From NCBI GenBank assembly GCA_944381575.1, contig CALWLS010000001.1:62001-126000 (forward strand): 64,000 nt of DNA. The letters run 5' to 3'. Source of the stretch: an uncultured Lachnospiraceae bacterium. Its GTDB lineage: Bacteria > Bacillota > Clostridia > Lachnospirales > Lachnospiraceae. The first letter of the stretch is position 1. Each line of letters opens with the position of its first letter. The translations under genes and the position numbers were made by a program. Below the pieces are notes generated by a model. The model did not search any database, was not told the DNA's origin, and saw only the letters and a program-made list of their open reading frames with translations. This document shows, one piece after another, positions 27,114-35,659 of this stretch.

Positions 27114-27845
27114 ATGTCAGGACATTCAAAATTTGCCAATATCCGGGCTAAAAAAGAAAAAAACGATGCGGCCAAGGGAAAGATATACACCATAATAGGC
27201 CGTGAAATAGCCATAGCTGTAAGAGAAGGCGGGCCTGACCCCAATAATAACTTCAAGCTGAAATATGTCATACAGAAGGCCAAGGCCAACAACATGCCTA
27301 ACGAGACCATAGAGAGGGGCATCAAAAAGGCCAGCGGAGCAGAGGGAGGAGCTGATTATCAGCAGCTCAGATACGAGGGCTACGGAGTCGGCGGAGTTGC
27401 CATAATAGTGGATACCCTCACTGATAACAAAAACCGTACGGCTGCCAATGTCAAGTCGGCATTTACAAAGGGACAGGGCTCCCTCGGTACGCCTAATTCC
27501 GTATCATTTATGTTTGAAAACAAGTCCCAGATCATTATCGACAGGGAGGAGTATGAGGGAACGGCGGATGATCTCATGGAGGTCGTGCTGGACGCCGGGG
27601 CCGAGGACATCAAGGAAAATGAGGACAGCTTCGAGGTACTGGGAGCTCCTGAGGACCTTGATAATTTAAGGAACGCCCTTACCGAGGCCGGAATACCTAT
27701 GGTACAGGCGGAGACAGCCATGATACCTATGAATACCGTATCCGTAACGGATGAGCAGATGGTAAAGAACCTGCGCCGTACTCTTGATCTTTTGGACGAG
27801 GATGACGACGTTCAGACCTACTATACTAACTGGGAAGAGGAATAA
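27114..27845 (+). CDS. yebC: YebC/PmpR-family protein (translational/transcriptional regulator)
   Basis: 243 aa, TACO1/YebC family: MSGHSKFANIRAKKEKNDAA, GGPDPNNNFKL, YEGYGVGGVAIIVDTLTDNKNRT and TALT-type central domain. Members act as DNA-binding regulators or help ribosomes through proline-rich stretches. AGGAGGAG precedes the ATG. The stop overlaps the rqcH start (TAATG), so the two are coupled; both concern translation quality, which makes the pairing sensible. Confidence 0.92.
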   Translation: MSGHSKFANIRAKKEKNDAAKGKIYTIIGREIAIAVREGGPDPNNNFKLKYVIQKAKANNMPNETIERGIKKASGAEGGADYQQLRYEGYGVGGVAIIVDTLTDNKNRTAANVKSAFTKGQGSLGTPNSVSFMFENKSQIIIDREEYEGTADDLMEVVLDAGAEDIKENEDSFEVLGAPEDLDNLRNALTEAGIPMVQAETAMIPMNTVSVTDEQMVKNLRRTLDLLDEDDDVQTYYTNWEEE

Positions 27846-29632
27846 TGGCCTATGACGGGATCGCAGCTGCGGCTGTGGTAAAAGAACTTAATGACAGACT
27901 GCTGATGGGCAGTATAACGAAAGTAGCTCAGCCTGAAAAGGATGAGCTACTTTTAACGCTTAAATGCAATAGAAAGCAGCTGAGACTGAGCATTTCAGCA
28001 AACCCCCAGACTCCGGTGGCATGCATAAGGGAGGATAACATGCTCTCACCCGTAAGCGCGCCTAATTTCTGTATGAGCTTGAGAAAGCATATAGGAGGAG
28101 GAAGGGTAGTCAGGATATTCCAGCCATCGACTGACCTTACCGACAGTGAAGGCGGGTTGGAAAGGATAATCGTATTTGCCATAGAGCATTTAGACGAAAT
28201 GGGAGACCTCAGCGAAAAGTACCTTGTGGCTGAGCTTATGGGCAAATATTCAAATATCATACTGCTGAACCGGGATTTTACCATCATAGACAGCATCAAG
28301 CATATCTCCCACATGACGAGCTCCGTAAGGGAGGTGCTTCCAGGAAGGAAATATTTTATTCCTGATAACGCCGGAAAGCTCAATCCGAGAAAGCTCTGGA
28401 GGGATGAGGAGGCGTTTAAGGCCTGTATCATGGGCGGCGCCGCGGGGCTTTCCATCTATAAAAAGATCTATATGTCCATCACAGGATTAAGCCCTACCGT
28501 ATCGGGAGAGATATTGTTCAGGGCCGGAGTCGATCCGGACAGGAGCATAAATGATATAACGGCGGATGAGTGCCGCAGCATATTTGAGGCATTTTCAGAA
28601 ATAATGTCGGATGTGGATTCCGGAAGGTTCGAGCCTAATATAATCTATGACGGAGACAGGGTATCGGAATTTTCCGCCATCAGGCTTAAGAGCCTTGAAG
28701 GAGGCGGGCTTAAGGTTGTTTTCTATGATTCGGTATCCGAGGCGATAATCGATTTTTACTCAGGACGCGCAAGGACAAACAGGATAAGGGCAAAGTCCGA
28801 GGACGTAAGGGGAGTTCTTAAGATACTTACCGAGAGGGCGGCAAAGAAGCTGGATCTTCTGGAAAAGCAGTATAAGGATACTGAAGGCAGGGAAAAGTTC
28901 AGGATATACGGCGAGCTGTTAAATACCTACGGGTACTCTCTTAAGGGCGGCGAGGATTCCCTTACCTGTGAAAACTATTATAACGGCGGCGAGCTGATAA
29001 GGATCCCCCTTGATAAGGATCTTACGGCAAGGGAAAACGCCAACAGGTATTTTGATAAATATAACAAGCTTAAGCGTACCAGGGAGGCAGTATCGGTACA
29101 GCTTAAGGAATGCAGGGACACACTCTATCATTTAGGCTCCATATCCGACAGCCTTGAGCTTTGCGAAACTGAGGCGGATATAGACGAGATACGCCGGGAA
29201 ATGGCCGAGAGCGGTTATATCAAAAGCCATCCTGGCAGCAGGAAGCGCCGGGAGGAAAAAAAGTCAAAGCCGCTGCATTTTGTTTCGAGCGACGGCATAG
29301 ATATATATGTGGGAAGGAATAATTTCCAGAATGAGGAGCTGGATTTTAAGGTTGCGGACAATAACGACTGGTGGTTCCATGTGAAGAACGCGCCGGGTTC
29401 GCATGTTATAGCAAAGACCGGAAATATCGAGCTTCCTGACAATACCTGTCTTGAGGCGGCGGCCCTCGCGGCCTATTACTCAGTCCCGGGGAAAACGGCG
29501 GCAAAGGGCGATAAGATAGAAGTGGATTATGTGAAAAAAAAGGAGCTTAAGAGGGTGCCGAAGGCGGCGCCGGGTTTTGTTATCTATCATACTAATTATT
29601 CCATTATGATTGAACCCAAAGCCGAGCTCTGA
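27845..29632 (+). CDS. rqcH: RqcH (NFACT/FbpA family) ribosome quality-control factor
   Basis: 595 aa. Binds obstructed 50S subunits and directs alanine tailing of stalled nascent chains; also annotated as fibronectin-binding protein. NFACT-N domain (MAYDGIAAAAVVKELN at the start), a central helix-hairpin/coiled-coil region (about 330-460) and a C-terminal NFACT-R domain (FVSSDGIDIYVGRNNFQNE, NDWWFHVKNAPGSHVI) are all visible. Overlaps yebC by one base. Confidence 0.93.
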   Translation: MAYDGIAAAAVVKELNDRLLMGSITKVAQPEKDELLLTLKCNRKQLRLSISANPQTPVACIREDNMLSPVSAPNFCMSLRKHIGGGRVVRIFQPSTDLTDSEGGLERIIVFAIEHLDEMGDLSEKYLVAELMGKYSNIILLNRDFTIIDSIKHISHMTSSVREVLPGRKYFIPDNAGKLNPRKLWRDEEAFKACIMGGAAGLSIYKKIYMSITGLSPTVSGEILFRAGVDPDRSINDITADECRSIFEAFSEIMSDVDSGRFEPNIIYDGDRVSEFSAIRLKSLEGGGLKVVFYDSVSEAIIDFYSGRARTNRIRAKSEDVRGVLKILTERAAKKLDLLEKQYKDTEGREKFRIYGELLNTYGYSLKGGEDSLTCENYYNGGELIRIPLDKDLTARENANRYFDKYNKLKRTREAVSVQLKECRDTLYHLGSISDSLELCETEADIDEIRREMAESGYIKSHPGSRKRREEKKSKPLHFVSSDGIDIYVGRNNFQNEELDFKVADNNDWWFHVKNAPGSHVIAKTGNIELPDNTCLEAAALAAYYSVPGKTAAKGDKIEVDYVKKKELKRVPKAAPGFVIYHTNYSIMIEPKAEL

Positions 29633-29675
29633 TATAATTTTATGGAGATTTTTTAAGTTTTAGCAAGGAGCCGGT

Positions 29676-30566
29676 ATGAGATCCATTCAGAGCATGACAG
29701 GTTTCGGCAGGGCAGAGGCGGCCAACGATGATTATCGTTTACTGATCGAGATAAAATCCGTAAATCACAGATACCTCGACCTGTCCCTTAAGATGCCGAG
29801 GAGATTCAACTGTTTTGAGTCAAGGATAAGACAGTTTCTCAAGTCTTATTTTGAACGCGGTAAAACCGATATATACATAACCTACGAAGACTATACCGGA
29901 GCCAGCAGGAAGCTTGTGTATAACAGGGCTCTTGCTGAGGAATACTACGGGTACATAAATGAGATCGCCTCGGATTTTGATCTTAGGAACGACTTAAGCG
30001 CGGCGGCCTTCGCGAGATTTCCTGACATTTTCACCATGGAGGAAGTGTCGGATGGAGACGACAGGCTCTGGGATATCATAGAGCCGGTGCTTAAAAAAGC
30101 GGCCGAGAGCTTTGTTTCAGAAAGAGAGCGTGAAGGCGAGAATCTTAAAAACGATCTTCTTTCAAAGCTTGACCAGATGGACAGATGGGTGGACGAGATA
30201 ATACAAATGTCTCCTTCCATAGTCGATGAATACAGGTCAAGGCTCTATGACAAGGTCAAGGAAGCCCTTTCGGATCTTAAGGTCTCCGTGGATGAGGCAA
30301 GGATCATTTCAGAGGTCACCATTTATTCGGATAAGATATGTACCGATGAGGAGATGGTAAGGCTTAAAAGCCATATAGACGCCATGAGGACAAAGCTTAA
30401 GGCCGGAGGAAGCTGCGGCAGGGAGCTGGATTTCATTGCCCAGGAGATGAACAGGGAGGCAAACACGACTCTTTCCAAGGCCAATAACCTGAAAAAGGCG
30501 GACATAGCCATAGCGTTAAAGACTGAAGTGGAAAAGGTAAGGGAGCAGGTGCAGAATATTGAGTAA
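29676..30566 (+). CDS. yicC: YicC-family endoribonuclease
   Basis: 296 aa with the YicC_N signature IQSMTGFGRAE and SVNHRYLDLSLKMPR and the C-terminal DUF1732 segment CGRELDFIAQEMNREANTT. The family has endoribonuclease activity in E. coli. GGAG precedes the ATG. In many Firmicutes remA (DUF370) sits between yicC and gmk; here gmk overlaps the yicC end directly. Confidence 0.92.
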   Translation: MRSIQSMTGFGRAEAANDDYRLLIEIKSVNHRYLDLSLKMPRRFNCFESRIRQFLKSYFERGKTDIYITYEDYTGASRKLVYNRALAEEYYGYINEIASDFDLRNDLSAAAFARFPDIFTMEEVSDGDDRLWDIIEPVLKKAAESFVSEREREGENLKNDLLSKLDQMDRWVDEIIQMSPSIVDEYRSRLYDKVKEALSDLKVSVDEARIISEVTIYSDKICTDEEMVRLKSHIDAMRTKLKAGGSCGRELDFIAQEMNREANTTLSKANNLKKADIAIALKTEVEKVREQVQNIE

Positions 30567-31239
30567 TACGGAATATATAAGAGAACACCGTCCTTTTATA
30601 AGAAACAGGGGAATGCTGGTAGTCATCTCCGGTTTTTCAGGGGCAGGCAAGGGCACGCTCATGAAGCGGCTCATGGAGGATTACGATTATTATTCGCTTT
30701 CGGTATCGGCCACAACAAGGAAGCCAAGACCGGGAGAAGTTGACGGCAGGGATTATTTCTTTGTTACAAAGGAACAGTTCTTTGAGATGCTTAAGAATGA
30801 CGAGCTCCTTGAGTACGCTAACTATGTGGATAATTTTTACGGCACTCCAAGATCCTATGTGGAGCAGGAGATGGCAAAGGGCAAGGACGTCATCCTTGAG
30901 ATAGAGATGCAGGGAGCCCTTAAGATCAAGGCCAAGTTCCCGGAGTCAGTACTTGTTTTTATTACTCCGCCTTCCGTGGAGGAGCTTTCGGACAGACTCA
31001 GGAAGAGGGGCACTGAAACTGAGGAGACCATATTAAAGAGGATGGCCAAGGCTGCCCAGGAGGCAGAGGGCATAGAGGCCTACGACTATATCCTTATCAA
31101 CGATAACCTTGATAAGACGGCCAAGCATCTTAATTACCTTATACAGGACCAGCATATGCGGGTACGCTCACAGATCGCCTTTGTCGAAAAGATGAGGAAT
31201 GATCTCAGGGCATATTACACTAACCTTAACAGTATTTGA
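30559..31239 (+). CDS. gmk: Guanylate kinase
   Basis: Phosphorylates GMP to GDP. P-loop FSGAGKGT, the GMP-binding SATTRKPRPGEVDGRDYFFV and the lid with RLRKRGTETEE are intact. The listed start is TTG 30559 (8-bp overlap with yicC, AGGTG seven bases upstream); the ATG at 30613 (MLVVISGF) gives the more usual short N-terminus but a poorly spaced RBS, so 18 residues are uncertain. Length 226 aa from TTG. Confidence 0.94.
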   Translation: MSNTEYIREHRPFIRNRGMLVVISGFSGAGKGTLMKRLMEDYDYYSLSVSATTRKPRPGEVDGRDYFFVTKEQFFEMLKNDELLEYANYVDNFYGTPRSYVEQEMAKGKDVILEIEMQGALKIKAKFPESVLVFITPPSVEELSDRLRKRGTETEETILKRMAKAAQEAEGIEAYDYILINDNLDKTAKHLNYLIQDQHMRVRSQIAFVEKMRNDLRAYYTNLNSI

Positions 31240-31257
31240 TTTAGAAAGGCAGAAGAT

Positions 31258-31500
31258 ATGGCACTTTTTGAGCCGACTTACGGACAGATAATCGAGAAGA
31301 TAAACGAGGAAAACGGCGAGACAACAGTAACAAGCAGATATTCAGTGGTCATAGCCGCTTCAAAGAGAGCGCGTCAGTTAGTTGACGGCGCAAAGCCCCT
31401 CATTGATGCGCCGGAGGATGAAAAGCCTCTTTCCATTGCGGTGGATGAGATATATGACGGAGACGTTATGATACATAAAAAGGAGATCAGGGAAGCCTGA
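31258..31500 (+). CDS. rpoZ: RNA polymerase omega subunit
   Basis: 80 aa. The omega signature SRYSVVIAASKRARQLVDG is present, followed by the short C-terminal tail usual in Firmicutes. GAAAGG precedes the ATG. It lies between gmk and rimO, a classical order, and overlaps the rimO start by one base (TGATG). Confidence 0.93.
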   Translation: MALFEPTYGQIIEKINEENGETTVTSRYSVVIAASKRARQLVDGAKPLIDAPEDEKPLSIAVDEIYDGDVMIHKKEIREA

Positions 31501-32903
31501 TGCCGCTTAAAAACAGAAAAAAAGTATATCTTATTTCTCTTGGATGCGACAAGAACCTTGCGGATTCCGAAAAGATCCTCGGCCTTTTAAGGGATGCCGG
31601 CTATGACTATACGGATTCGCCCTACGGTGCTGATGTGATAGTCGTCAATACCTGCTGCTTTATAAGGGACGCCAAGGAGGAGAGCGTAAACACTCTCATC
31701 GAGATGGCGGATATCAAGAAGGAGCTTGGAGAGGCTGCGCCGAAGCTCATAGTCATGGGCTGCATGGCGGAAAGGTACAAGGACGAGATAACTGAGGTCC
31801 TGCCGGAGGTGGACGGTATAATCGGTACCAACTCATGGCAGGATATAGCAGAGGAACTGAATAGTTCCGAGGCCGGAGTGAGCGGTAACCGTATCAGGGA
31901 TTTCAAGCCTATTTCCGAAAACATGTTTAAGGTAAAGCCGGTAACGGACAGGGTGATAACCGGCGCCGGGCATTACGCTTATCTCAAGATAGCGGAGGGC
32001 TGCGGAAAGAACTGTACCTACTGCATAATACCTTCGCTTAAGGGAAGCTACAGATCGGTGCCAATGGAGGATCTGACTGCTGAAGCGGAAAAATTAGCTG
32101 CTTCAGGAGTGAAGGAGCTTATACTTGTGGCTCAGGAAACAACGCTTTACGGAGTTGATCTGTACGGCGGAAAAAAGCTGCCGGAGCTGTTAAAGAGGCT
32201 TAATGATATAGAGGGCCTTAAGTGGATACGCATACTTTACTGTTATCCGGAGGAGGTAACGGATGAGCTGATAGAAGCCATGCGCACTCTCCCAAAGGTC
32301 TGCCATTATCTTGATATACCGATACAGCATGCATCGGATCATATTTTAAGGCGTATGGCGAGACGCACGACCCACGATGAGATAGTGGAGCGTATCGCGA
32401 GGCTTAAGGAAAGGATACCGGATATAGTATTAAGGACGACAATGATATCCGGCTTTCCGGGCGAGACACTTAAGGACCATGAGATACTGCTTGACTTCAT
32501 AAGGGATATCAGGTTCGACAGGCTTGGAGACTTCGAATATTCAAGGGAAGAAGGAACAAAGGCTGCAGGCTTCAGCCATCAGGTCTCGGCGGCAGAAAAG
32601 AAAAGGCGCAGAGACGAGGTCATGACGCTTCAGCAGTCCATAGCTGAAGAAAAGGCCGGTGAGCAGATAGGAAAGAGGCTTGAGGCCATAATAGAGGGGC
32701 GGCTCTGTGATGACGGCGGTCAGGATGAACGGCCGGAGATCACGGATAAGGGAAATATATATGTCGGAAGGACATATATGGACGCTCCGGATGTGGACGG
32801 GCTTATATATATCAACACTGGGAAAAGGGAGTTCATGACCGGTGACTTTGTTACGGTCTCAGTTACCGGAGCCAGCGGTTATGATCTTATCGGTGAGCTT
32901 TAA
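31500..32903 (+). CDS. rimO: Ribosomal protein S12 methylthiotransferase RimO
   Basis: Radical-SAM enzyme that methylthiolates the conserved Asp of ribosomal protein S12. 467 aa: N-terminal UPF0004 domain with LGCDKNLADSEKI and further Cys (NTCCF, MGCMAER) for one 4Fe-4S cluster; radical-SAM CGKNCTYCIIP; C-terminal TRAM domain (YVGRTYMDAPDVDG). The DKNLADSE motif distinguishes RimO from MiaB. Confidence 0.95.
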   Translation: MPLKNRKKVYLISLGCDKNLADSEKILGLLRDAGYDYTDSPYGADVIVVNTCCFIRDAKEESVNTLIEMADIKKELGEAAPKLIVMGCMAERYKDEITEVLPEVDGIIGTNSWQDIAEELNSSEAGVSGNRIRDFKPISENMFKVKPVTDRVITGAGHYAYLKIAEGCGKNCTYCIIPSLKGSYRSVPMEDLTAEAEKLAASGVKELILVAQETTLYGVDLYGGKKLPELLKRLNDIEGLKWIRILYCYPEEVTDELIEAMRTLPKVCHYLDIPIQHASDHILRRMARRTTHDEIVERIARLKERIPDIVLRTTMISGFPGETLKDHEILLDFIRDIRFDRLGDFEYSREEGTKAAGFSHQVSAAEKKRRRDEVMTLQQSIAEEKAGEQIGKRLEAIIEGRLCDDGGQDERPEITDKGNIYVGRTYMDAPDVDGLIYINTGKREFMTGDFVTVSVTGASGYDLIGEL

Positions 32904-33497
32904 ATGAAAATGAATCTGCCAAATAAGCTGACTATATTAAGGGTATTTATGATACCCTTTTTTGTACTATTCATGCTTCTAAGCGTATCGGGAATGGATA
33001 TAGAAGAAGCATCCGTTTCAGTAAGCTCATTTACGACATACCGCATAACAGCCGTAGCTATTTTCTGCATAGCTTCATTTACGGACTTTCTGGACGGATA
33101 TATCGCAAGAAAACAGGGGCTGGTCACGGACTTCGGTAAGTTCATGGATCCCCTTGCGGATAAGCTGCTGGTATGTTCAGCGCTTATCCTGCTCACAGCG
33201 GAAGGCTCGCTCCCATCCTGGGTGGTGATAATAATCATAGCAAGGGAATTTATAATAAGCGGATTCAGACTGGTGGCCTCGGATAATGGCATCGTCATAG
33301 CCGCAAGCTGGTGGGGCAAGTTCAAGACAGTGTCTCAGATGATAATGTGCATAGTCCTGATGCTTCCGGGAGTCCCGAAGCTTATCGGGCCGGTGGTTAC
33401 GGGAGTTATCATCGCCGCGGCGGTCATATTGACGGTAGTATCCCTTATCGATTATATGGCCAAAAATATCAAAGTTATAACAGACGGCGGTATGTGA
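32904..33497 (+). CDS. pgsA: CDP-diacylglycerol-glycerol-3-phosphate 3-phosphatidyltransferase
   Basis: Committed step of phosphatidylglycerol synthesis, in the membrane. 197 aa with NLPNKLTILRVFMIPFF at the start, the CDP-alcohol phosphotransferase motif DFLDGYIARKQGLVTDFGKFMDPLAD written here in parts (D-x2-D-G at DFLDG and G-x3-D-x3-D at GKFMDPLAD) and four to five helices. It starts immediately after the rimO stop. It supplies the substrate for the cardiolipin synthase at 6380. Confidence 0.94.
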   Translation: MKMNLPNKLTILRVFMIPFFVLFMLLSVSGMDIEEASVSVSSFTTYRITAVAIFCIASFTDFLDGYIARKQGLVTDFGKFMDPLADKLLVCSALILLTAEGSLPSWVVIIIIAREFIISGFRLVASDNGIVIAASWWGKFKTVSQMIMCIVLMLPGVPKLIGPVVTGVIIAAAVILTVVSLIDYMAKNIKVITDGGM

Positions 33498-33498
33498 T

Positions 33499-33981
33499 AT
33501 GGAAAAGGAAAAGGAGCTTATAGATCTTTTAAGATTTAGGGGGATGACCATTGCCTCTGCGGAATCTCTTACCGGGGGCCTGGTAGCCGCTACTTTGGTC
33601 AGCGTGCCGGGAGCTTCCAATGCATTTATGGAAGGCTTTGTGACTTATGATACTGCGGCAAAGCACAGGACCTTAGGCGTGCCGGAGGATATCCTTAAGG
33701 AATACGGCGCCATCTCGTCCGTCACGGCAGAGCTCATGGCAAGGGGCGCCGCAGCCCATGCAGGGACCAACGTGGCCGTATCGACCACAGGAAACGCTGG
33801 GCCGGACCCTTCGGAGGGTAAGCCGGTGGGCCTTGTATATACAGCCGTGTATGTAGATGGATTTACGGCAGTCAGGGAACATCATTTTTCTGGAACGAGG
33901 CCTGAGATAAGGGAGCAGGCCGCAAGGGAGGCCATAAACTTATGCCTTACGGCGCTTAAGGATCATCTAAGGCAGGAATAA
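33499..33981 (+). CDS. CinA C-terminal domain protein (NMN amidohydrolase-like, PncC)
   Basis: 160 aa, the stand-alone CinA C-terminal domain: TIASAESLTGGLVAATLVSVPG, SVTAELMARGAA and TGNAGPDPSEGKPVG. Stand-alone members can deamidate nicotinamide mononucleotide in NAD recycling. The N-terminal molybdopterin-binding-like half of full CinA is absent, a common form. One base after the pgsA stop; pgsA-cinA is a frequent Firmicute order. Confidence 0.9.
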   Translation: MEKEKELIDLLRFRGMTIASAESLTGGLVAATLVSVPGASNAFMEGFVTYDTAAKHRTLGVPEDILKEYGAISSVTAELMARGAAAHAGTNVAVSTTGNAGPDPSEGKPVGLVYTAVYVDGFTAVREHHFSGTRPEIREQAAREAINLCLTALKDHLRQE

Positions 33982-33982
33982 A

Positions 33983-35107
33983 GTGATAGTTATAGCAGTC
34001 TTAAAAATCATAGGTATAGTGCTGACACCGGTTCTGGTCATAGCGCTGCTGACAGTCGGGCTGCTTTTATTCGTCCCTTTCAGATACAGGCTCAACGGCA
34101 GCTTTAAGGAAGATATACCGGAGGGAAGTTTCAGCTTTCAATGGCTTTTTTCTTTTTTCAGGATATATGCTTTTATCGGGAAGGGGAAAGAGCCTGAGGC
34201 TTATGTAAGCGTTTTAGGCAGGAAGGTCTACGATCTTTTGAAGGGCGGCGGAGCGGACGGATCTAAGCCCGAGAGAGTAAAAACACAGGAAAGACAGGAT
34301 ACCGATGAGAAAGCTGCGCCTGATAATGATGCGTCCGTTAGTGACAGAGGTAAAAGTAAAGTTTATGCAACTGAGTTAGATGAGGCTGCCTCAGACGAGG
34401 ACACTACAGATCAAGCATCTGCAAAGGGCGCAGGCTCAGTTCTCAGCTCACATGATGGTGAGGAAAATATTATGGATCGCGGATCCGCAGATGAACGAGG
34501 ATCTGCAGATAGTGATCTGAGGTCCCTTGAGATACCGGATGGCCGTGGCAGGCCGGGCACAAAAGAGTCCCGCATAGATAATTCAGGAGTCCTAAGCAGG
34601 CTCATTGAAAAAGGGATTAAGCTCTTAAAGGCCGGCGTATCTAAGATTAAGCATTTAATACTGCATCTAAAGGATAACAGGGAAAAGCTTAAGGCGCTTT
34701 TAAGGCTGTACAGGGATGACAGATATGCCGATGCTGTTACGTTGCTTAAGAAAAGGACTTTAAGGACATTAAAGGAGATCCTGCCAAGACAGGGAAGCGG
34801 TTATGTCAGATTCGGTTCGGATGATCCCTATGATACGGGCCGTGCCATGCAGATAGCTGCCATGCTTTATCCATTTTATGCAGGCAGGGTGGAGGTCATA
34901 CCTGATTTTTCCGGGGCCTGTCTGGAGGGAGACCTGAGCATTAAAGGCAGGATAAGAGCCTGTGTGCTGTTATGGACGTTTATAAGGATTTTCTTTAATA
35001 AAAAGCTCAGACAGATGTATAAAAAGGCAAGGCGTGTTATTGAGGAGGGAAAGCCTGAAAAGGGCGGACAAAAAAGAGATGACGGCCTTAACGGTCAGGC
35101 AGCCTGA
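33983..35107 (+). CDS. DUF2953-family membrane protein with long disordered insert
   Basis: 374 aa, GTG start at 33983 with AGGA five bases upstream. An N-terminal helix (IIGIVLTPVLVIALLTVGLL) leads into VPFRYRLNG, the DUF2953 hallmark, and the C-terminal part (LPRQGSGYVRFGSDDPYDTG, YPFYAGRVEVIPDFS) completes the domain. Between them about 120 residues (roughly 85-205) are charged and low in complexity (Asp/Glu/Ser/Lys/Arg). DUF2953 genes usually lie before gerW/ytfJ, as here, suggesting a sporulation-linked membrane role; function unknown. Confidence 0.8.
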   Translation: MIVIAVLKIIGIVLTPVLVIALLTVGLLLFVPFRYRLNGSFKEDIPEGSFSFQWLFSFFRIYAFIGKGKEPEAYVSVLGRKVYDLLKGGGADGSKPERVKTQERQDTDEKAAPDNDASVSDRGKSKVYATELDEAASDEDTTDQASAKGAGSVLSSHDGEENIMDRGSADERGSADSDLRSLEIPDGRGRPGTKESRIDNSGVLSRLIEKGIKLLKAGVSKIKHLILHLKDNREKLKALLRLYRDDRYADAVTLLKKRTLRTLKEILPRQGSGYVRFGSDDPYDTGRAMQIAAMLYPFYAGRVEVIPDFSGACLEGDLSIKGRIRACVLLWTFIRIFFNKKLRQMYKKARRVIEEGKPEKGGQKRDDGLNGQAA

Positions 35108-35141
35108 CTAAACGCCGGAAGGCTTATAAAACGGAGACGAT

Positions 35142-35624
35142 ATGAAGGATTCAAATGATAAGATCAAGGTAAATGCAGGCTTTTCAAAGGACCTTAATAA
35201 AGACGGGCTTGGAGTGACCATACAGGCGCTTTTTAAGGGAATGGAAAGCCTTGTACAGTCAAAGACTGTTGTCGGGGAACCGATAGAGGCAGGCGGAGCT
35301 CTTATTATACCGCTGATCGAGATATCAGCCGGACTCGCTTCGGGAGCTCTCATGAACAGCGCCAAAAATAACGGGGCCGGAGCCATGAGCGCAAAGATGA
35401 GCCCTGTGGCCCTGCTGATCATAGAGGATGGAAAAACAAAGCTTGTAAGCGTCAAAAATCAGGATGTATTTACAAGGCTTCTTGACCTTATACCTGAAGC
35501 AGTGGATAAGGTGAGGAAGGGCGCCGTGACCGAAGAGGTCAGGAAACAGGCTGATGAGCTTGCGAGGACCATTCCTGACGGGGATATTGAGGTTATTGAG
35601 CCTGAAGAGGCTGAAAATATATGA
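35142..35624 (+). CDS. gerW: GerW (YtfJ)-family sporulation protein
   Basis: 160 aa with the YtfJ/GerW family pattern: VTIQALFKGMESLVQSKTVVGEP, IIPLIEISAGLASG, a GAGAMSAKMSPVALLII segment and LLDLIPEAVDKV. In Bacillus GerW is made late in sporulation and is needed for germination. Its presence with an upstream DUF2953 gene suggests that the organism, or its ancestor, sporulates. Confidence 0.88.
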   Translation: MKDSNDKIKVNAGFSKDLNKDGLGVTIQALFKGMESLVQSKTVVGEPIEAGGALIIPLIEISAGLASGALMNSAKNNGAGAMSAKMSPVALLIIEDGKTKLVSVKNQDVFTRLLDLIPEAVDKVRKGAVTEEVRKQADELARTIPDGDIEVIEPEEAENI

Positions 35625-35659
35625 TGAATTTAAGGCAGTATTTCACACGGAGGTGACTG

